Shown here: positions 6,521 to 9,467 of the stretch, one piece after another
How the letters are laid out: every line of letters starts with the position of its first letter
Numbering within the stretch: position 1 is the first letter of the stretch
Assembly: GCA_002386045.1 (NCBI GenBank)
Contig: DGEQ01000030.1
Coordinates: forward strand, 652 to 10,118
Length of the DNA stretch: 9,467 bases
DNA from: Hungateiclostridiaceae bacterium UBA3922
Lineage (GTDB): Bacteria > Bacillota > Clostridia > Acetivibrionales > DTU013
Reading direction: 5' to 3'
Notes under the pieces: model-generated
Databases searched by the model: none
Told to the model about the DNA's origin: nothing
What the model saw: the letters and a program-made list of their open reading frames with translations, nothing else
Translations under genes and position numbers: made by a program

Positions 6521-7099
6521 ATGGACCTGAAAAACGTGAGGATCGGATTTGCCTTCACCGGCTCATTCTGCACGTTTTCCGCCGTGATGGCCGAACTGGA
6601 GAAACTATCGGCTACCGGTGCGGATATAACGCCGATAATATCCTACGCAGTAGATAAGTATGACACCCGTTTTGGCAGCTCTGAACAGTGGAAGATGAGG
6701 ATGGAGGGCGTTACGGGCAAGAGGGTCATCAGGACCATCACCGAGGCAGAACCGATAGGTCCGAAAGGCCTGTTCGACATACTGGTGGTCGCTCCATGTA
6801 CCGGGAACACGCTGGCGAAACTGGCCAACGGCATCACCGACACCCCGGTCACCATGGCGTGCAAAGCGCACCTTCGGAACGGAAGGCCGCTTTTGCTGGC
6901 GCCGTCAACCAACGACGGCCTCGGGATGAATGCGAGGAACATCGGGTTGCTCCAGAACTGTAAAAATATCTATTTCGTACCGTACAGGCAGGATGATCCA
7001 CAGAAGAAACTCAATTCACTGGTAGCAAGGTTTGACCTGATCATACCGGCGATACAGGCGGCACTTGAAGGAAAGCAGCTGGAACCTGTGCTGGTCTGA
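6521..7099 (+). CDS. dpaB: Dipicolinate synthase subunit B
   Basis: A 192-residue flavoprotein-fold subunit (DpaB/SpoVFB), family length about 195-200. It starts IGFAFTGSFCTF, the family's equivalent of the flavoprotein nucleotide-binding loop. It then has ILVVAPCTGNTLAKLANGITDTPV (about 87-110), LLLAPSTNDGLG (about 126-137) and a C-terminal VPYRQDDP motif, all typical of SpoVFB and related to the flavoprotein decarboxylase superfamily. It forms the dipicolinate synthase with DpaA; the division of chemistry between the subunits is not evident from sequence. ATG 6521 follows GGGGGTG (6509-6515) inside the 3' end of dpaA. Read-in frames beginning further upstream overlap dpaA and lack support. 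A strong terminator follows 14 bases after the stop, ending the dpaAB unit. Confidence 0.96.
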   Translation: MDLKNVRIGFAFTGSFCTFSAVMAELEKLSATGADITPIISYAVDKYDTRFGSSEQWKMRMEGVTGKRVIRTITEAEPIGPKGLFDILVVAPCTGNTLAKLANGITDTPVTMACKAHLRNGRPLLLAPSTNDGLGMNARNIGLLQNCKNIYFVPYRQDDPQKKLNSLVARFDLIIPAIQAALEGKQLEPVLV

Positions 7100-7113
7100 C
7101 AGCCAGGCTATAG

Positions 7114-7144
7114 AAAGGTACGCCAAAGTACCTTTATTTTTTTT
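7114..7144 (+). terminator. Intrinsic terminator of dpaAB
   Basis: AAAGGTAC (7114-7121) pairs perfectly with GTACCTTT (7128-7135) around GCCAAA, followed by A and eight T residues (7137-7144). This ends the sporulation operon. Confidence 0.92.
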
Positions 7145-7151
7145 GCCCGGG

Positions 7152-7160
7152 TGGTATAAT
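7152..7160 (+). promoter_or_regulatory. Extended -10 promoter of the ECF S-component gene
   Basis: TGG-TATAAT (7152-7160) is an extended -10 with a perfect hexamer. At 16-17 bases upstream there is only CTTTAT/TTTATT inside the terminator T-run, a poor -35, which is tolerable for extended -10 promoters. The transcript would start near 7167, leaving a leader of about 36 bases, too short for a large aptamer. Confidence 0.6.
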
Positions 7161-7202
7161 CTAATTGACACAACAGGCAAATCAAATGATGAGGAGATAC
7201 AT

Positions 7203-7754
7203 ATGACGGACAGGATACGGTTTTTGACACGCACTGCTTTATTGCTTGCTGTCGTTATAGCATTCCAGGTGTTCGGGAAAATGATCCCGTACAACAACTT
7301 CATCGTAGGACCGGTAGTGAATGCCGCACTGCTTGTTGCAACAGCATCTGCCGGTTTATGGAGCGGTATCGCCATATCGGTCATTGCTCCGCTCGTGTCG
7401 GCCTTTACCAATAAAGCACCGATAGCCCCGCTGGTACTTGGCTTTTCACCATTTATAATAATCGGTAATGCCATCATAGTGCTGGCCTTCCGGCTGTTCA
7501 GGAAAAAGGACAGGACGCCTGGCAGTCTCCGAGGGAGCATAATCGGTGTTGCGGTCGGATCGGTGTTGAAGTTTGGTTTCCTGTACGGAGCCATAACTGC
7601 TTTCACCAGCCTGGTCAGCGGGATACAGCCTCAGCAGGCTGCCGCGCTGATCAGCCTGTTCAGCTGGCCGCAGCTGTTCACAGCGATAGCTGGCGGCGCC
7701 ATCGCGACCGCAGTCCTGAAGCTGGCGGGAAAATCCCTCGAATACAGGGGATAA
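7203..7754 (+). CDS. ECF transporter S-component-like membrane protein
   Basis: A 183-residue, very hydrophobic protein with about six membrane segments (roughly 10-28, 33-52, 54-68, 78-100, 113-140 and 150-176) and a basic cytoplasmic loop RLFRKKDR near 98-105. Size, topology and pattern (alanine-rich first helix, then NNFIVGPVVNAALLVATASAGLWSG, then a PFIIIGNAIIVL helix) match the clostridial ECF-type S-component families, which bind a vitamin or other small substrate and join a shared EcfA-EcfA'-EcfT energising module encoded elsewhere. The substrate cannot be read from this sequence. No ECF ATPase or T component is in the window, so it would be a group II (shared-module) system. ATG 7203 lies 7 bases after GAGGAG-like sequence (7190-7195). 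An upstream TTG at 7065 overlaps dpaB and is not used. Confidence is good for a membrane transporter, moderate for the S-component call. Confidence 0.75.
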   Translation: MTDRIRFLTRTALLLAVVIAFQVFGKMIPYNNFIVGPVVNAALLVATASAGLWSGIAISVIAPLVSAFTNKAPIAPLVLGFSPFIIIGNAIIVLAFRLFRKKDRTPGSLRGSIIGVAVGSVLKFGFLYGAITAFTSLVSGIQPQQAAALISLFSWPQLFTAIAGGAIATAVLKLAGKSLEYRG

Positions 7755-7772
7755 GCGTCAATGCACATATAA

Positions 7773-7857
7773 GGTCCATCACGGATCAGGCGGAGGGACC
7801 CCCGCTGCCATAAATGTCCGAATGCCGCTTGCGGCCTGCGCAACAGGATGAGTTAAC
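7773..7857 (+). promoter_or_regulatory. Structured leader of unknown class upstream of the cysteine-desulfurase-like gene
   Basis: No gene is supported here. The stretch is rich in local complementarity: GGTCC (7773-7777) can pair with GGATC (7783-7787), GGACC (7796-7800) or GGACC (7888-7892, inside the terminator loop). GCGG/CCGC occurs at 7790-7793/7802-7805, GCCG-CTTG-CGGC at 7824-7835, and CCTG-CGCAA-CAGG at 7835-7847. CGGAGGG (7791-7797) could pair, with one mismatch, with CCCTGCG (7862-7868), which overlaps the terminator 5' arm and could act as an antiterminator. I do not recognise a known riboswitch. No strong promoter lies between the ECF gene and this leader, so it is probably reached by read-through. 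Confidence 0.45.
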
Positions 7858-7912
7858 AGCCCCCTGCGTATGTCATAGTATATTACTGGACCAAAATGCC
7901 GGGGGCTTTTTT
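7858..7912 (+). terminator. Terminator-like hairpin overlapping the ribosome binding site and abutting the start codon
   Basis: AGCCCCC (7858-7864) pairs perfectly with GGGGGCT (7901-7907), followed by a T-run (7907-7912) that ends at the ATG at 7913. The loop is long (36 bases). The only ribosome-binding candidate for the next gene is GGGGG (7901-7905), which is the 3' arm of the stem. When folded, the hairpin would both end transcription and hide the ribosome binding site. Confidence 0.7.
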
Positions 7913-9064
7913 ATGATATACCTCGACAATGCTGCAACTTCATTTCCCAAACCGGACTGCGTCTGCCTCGAAATGTACAGGTGCATGCGGGAATACTGCG
8001 CGAACCCGGGAAGAGGCGGACACGCCCTTTCACTGAAAGCTGGGATGGCCGTGAACCGTGCGCGGGAAACGGTGTGCAGGCTGTTCAATATCAGGGACCC
8101 GATGCGGCTGGCTTTCACGAAGAACGCTACGGAAGCCATCAATATTGCCATAAAGGGCCTTGTTTTCCCCGGCTGCCACGTCATAACCACTGCAATGGAG
8201 CATAATGCGGTCATGCGGCCATTAAGGACGCTTGAGCGCGATATGGGCATCGGGATTTCCATTATAAAAGGAAATGAGTTCGGAGAAATCGATCCGTTTG
8301 ACGTACGCAGGTCGATAAAAAAGAACACGGCACTGGTCATCTGTACATTATCCTCCAATGTGAACGGGATCATAATGCCGGTCGCCGAAATCGGGCGGAC
8401 AGCACGTGAATACGGTATACCGTTCCTTGTGGATGCTTCGCAGGGAGCAGGATCGCTCCCTGTCGATGTCGAAGCCTGGAACGCCGACATGCTTGCATTC
8501 CCCGGGCACAAAGGCCTGATGGGACCGCAGGGTACAGGCGGCCTTTACGTGCGAGAGGGCATCAGGCTCAGGACCCTGATGGAAGGAGGCACCGGGAGCA
8601 ACTCAGAATACGCTTTCCAACCGGAAATCATGCCCGACATGCTTGAAAGCGGCACACTGAATACACCCGGTATCGTCGGACTCGGTGCCGGTGCGGAATA
8701 CGTGATAAAAATCGGGACCGGGACCATACACGAATATAAAAGCAGGCTGACCGGACTGCTTGCAGAAGGCCTGTCGCAGGTACCCGGAGTCAGGCTGTAC
8801 AGCCATGCGGACGGGAGCAGGAACTCGGGGATAGTCGCGATGAACCTTGCAGACATGGATCCGGCAAAGCTGAGTTTTATACTTGACAAGGACTTCGGGA
8901 TATGCACGAGGGCGGGCCTCCAATGTTCTCCTGCAGCCCACGCTTCGCTTGGGACTGCCGGACTGGGGTCGGTGAGATTCAGCGTCGGCTGTTTCAATAC
9001 TGAAAACGATGTGATACTTGCCGTGGAAGCTGTCGAAAGGATAGCGCGCAGTACCGCGACATGA
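7913..9064 (+). CDS. Cysteine desulfurase family protein (class V aminotransferase fold)
   Basis: A 383-residue PLP enzyme of the NifS/SufS-like group, nearest to the clostridial 'cysteine desulfurase family' subfamily with start MIYLDNAAT-FPKP. Such enzymes take sulfur from cysteine as a persulfide, or selenium from selenocysteine, and release alanine. Visible residues: TAMEHNAVMRPL with the PLP-stacking His, LVDASQGAG with the Asp that holds the pyridine nitrogen, FPGHKGLMGPQGTGG with the Schiff-base Lys200, and the mobile-loop Cys338 in TRAGLQCSPAAH. The C-terminal end has VRFSVGCFNTENDV. The start at 7913 is fixed by the family N-terminus although the ribosome binding site (GGGGG) is weak and buried. 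An in-frame ATG at 7814 would add 33 non-conserved residues and lacks a ribosome binding site. No Isc/Suf scaffold, selD or thiI gene is adjacent, so the sulfur acceptor is unknown. Confidence 0.9.
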   Translation: MIYLDNAATSFPKPDCVCLEMYRCMREYCANPGRGGHALSLKAGMAVNRARETVCRLFNIRDPMRLAFTKNATEAINIAIKGLVFPGCHVITTAMEHNAVMRPLRTLERDMGIGISIIKGNEFGEIDPFDVRRSIKKNTALVICTLSSNVNGIIMPVAEIGRTAREYGIPFLVDASQGAGSLPVDVEAWNADMLAFPGHKGLMGPQGTGGLYVREGIRLRTLMEGGTGSNSEYAFQPEIMPDMLESGTLNTPGIVGLGAGAEYVIKIGTGTIHEYKSRLTGLLAEGLSQVPGVRLYSHADGSRNSGIVAMNLADMDPAKLSFILDKDFGICTRAGLQCSPAAHASLGTAGLGSVRFSVGCFNTENDVILAVEAVERIARSTAT

Positions 9065-9172
9065 TGCCATGAGACATCCTGGCCTCGATTTCGTATCTAT
9101 TATAGGAAGCAGGTTCCATGCCCGGAATAAGCAGGCCTGCGGAACTATAAAATGTAATGAGAGGTGATTGGT

Positions 9173-9343
9173 ATGAGGAATATCATCAGGCTGGCGATAG
9201 CGATAGGCATAATAGCTGTTGTGGTATATGCAGCGCTGGCACTGCTCGGTTTCGCGATCAGGGTCGTACTTCCGATAGCCATACTTGCATTTATTGCGTA
9301 CATGATCTATGTACTGGTCACGGGAAGAAGACCGAATTTTTGA
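9173..9343 (+). CDS. Small two-helix membrane protein, function unknown
   Basis: A 56-residue reading frame beginning ATG at 9173, 5 bases after the good ribosome binding site AGAGGTGA (9160-9167), and ending TGA at 9341. The sequence is almost wholly hydrophobic: one membrane segment at about residues 7-28, an Arg at 30, and a second at about 31-50, then a short basic tail GRRPNF. This suggests a hairpin with both ends in the cytoplasm. I recognise no family. It stands alone between the cysteine-desulfurase-like gene and tRNA-Pro. The 108-base gap before it holds a 10-base palindrome GCAGGCCTGC (9131-9140) and GTTCC/GGAAC (9113-9117/9141-9145), but no convincing promoter. Support comes from the ribosome binding site, the hydrophobic pattern and codon use like its neighbours. 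Confidence 0.65.
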   Translation: MRNIIRLAIAIGIIAVVVYAALALLGFAIRVVLPIAILAFIAYMIYVLVTGRRPNF

Positions 9344-9374
9344 CACCTAACGGGACGTTGAAACAAATACATGC

Positions 9375-9403
9375 TTTACAATACACTCACGGTGTGCTAT
9401 AAT
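9375..9403 (+). promoter_or_regulatory. Strong sigma-A promoter of the tRNA gene
   Basis: TTTACA (9375-9380) and TATAAT (9398-9403) are 17 bases apart, with TG at 9395-9396 giving an extended -10. This is the best promoter in the window. Transcription would start near 9410, just ahead of the mature tRNA 5' end at 9417, as is usual for stable RNA genes. Confidence 0.85.
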
Positions 9404-9416
9404 GCTTATGCGTTGC

Positions 9417-9467
9417 CGGGGTGTAGCTCAGTTTGGTTAGAGTGCTTGCTTGGGGTGCAAGAGGTCG
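9417..9467 (+). tRNA. tRNA-Pro (anticodon GGG), 3' part cut off by window edge
   Basis: The acceptor 5' strand CGGGGTG (9417-9423) is followed by TA, a D stem and loop GCTC...GAGT (9426-9443), and an anticodon stem CTTGC/GCAAG (9445-9449/9457-9461). The 7-base loop TTGGGGT puts the anticodon GGG at 9452-9454, with G at position 37 as in proline tRNAs. The window ends in the variable region at 9467, so the T arm and acceptor 3' strand are missing. The GGG anticodon reads CCC and CCU. Confidence 0.93.

Noticed and set aside
7814..7912. In-frame ATG at 7814 that would extend the cysteine-desulfurase-like protein by 33 residues
   Set aside because: No ribosome binding site precedes it, the added residues are not family-like, and the region has RNA-structure character. 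A translated leader cannot be fully excluded.
7755..7912. T-box, SRP RNA, 6S RNA or cobalamin/FMN/TPP riboswitch in the structured gap
   Set aside because: The conserved sequence blocks I know for these RNAs (for example the T-box AGGGTGGNACCGCG) are not present.
9131..9151. Palindrome GCAGGCCTGC and TATAAA as operator and promoter of the small membrane gene
   Set aside because: TATAAA at 9146-9151 would start transcription on top of the ribosome binding site and has no -35; a 10-base palindrome alone is weak evidence of an operator.
1..9467. Mobile element, prophage, CRISPR array or defence island
   Set aside because: No transposase, integrase, phage gene, direct-repeat array or terminal inverted repeat is visible; base and codon use looks even across the window.

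Overview
The window looks like chromosomal DNA from an endospore-forming Firmicute, most likely a member of the Clostridia. Evidence: a CotJA spore coat gene, both dipicolinate synthase genes, the rpsO-pnp-M16 peptidase gene order known from Bacillus and Clostridia, strong GGAGG-type ribosome binding sites, sigma-A promoters, and frequent AGG (Arg) and ATA (Ile) codons at moderate GC. As I recall, classical cluster I clostridia lack dipicolinate synthase (spoVF), so a relative outside that group is more likely. I cannot name the species.

Layout. Positions 1-281 (minus strand) carry the 5' part of cotJA. After a divergent intergenic region comes a lipoprotein gene with FxLYD-like domains (600-1409). 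The translation/RNA-decay block follows: rpsO (1545-1808) and pnp (2044-4152), each with its own sigma-A-like promoter and a structured leader, separated by an intrinsic terminator. A second terminator lies directly ahead of an M16 zinc peptidase gene (4228-5481). Next is the sporulation pair dpaA-dpaB (5646-7099), with a possible late-sporulation promoter upstream and a clear terminator after it. An ECF-transporter S-component-like membrane protein (7203-7754) is followed by a roughly 160-base structured gap and a cysteine-desulfurase-family PLP enzyme (7913-9064). The window ends with a 56-residue membrane protein (9173-9343) and the 5' part of a tRNA-Pro(GGG) gene behind a strong promoter.

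How the genes fit together. DpaA and DpaB make dipicolinic acid for the spore core, and CotJA belongs to the spore coat, so two sporulation functions flank a housekeeping block. The rpsO-pnp-M16-spoVF order matches the Bacillus neighbourhood, but ylxY, ymxH, asd and dapG are not in their Bacillus positions here.

Most of the genes are ordinary. The interesting signal is RNA structure in the gaps: a probable S15-responsive rpsO leader, a long near-continuous duplex in the pnp leader, and above all a terminator whose 3' arm and U-run occupy the ribosome-binding region right up to the ATG of the cysteine-desulfurase-like gene. The last is a candidate unclassified cis-regulatory RNA. I see no mobile element, CRISPR array or defence system.
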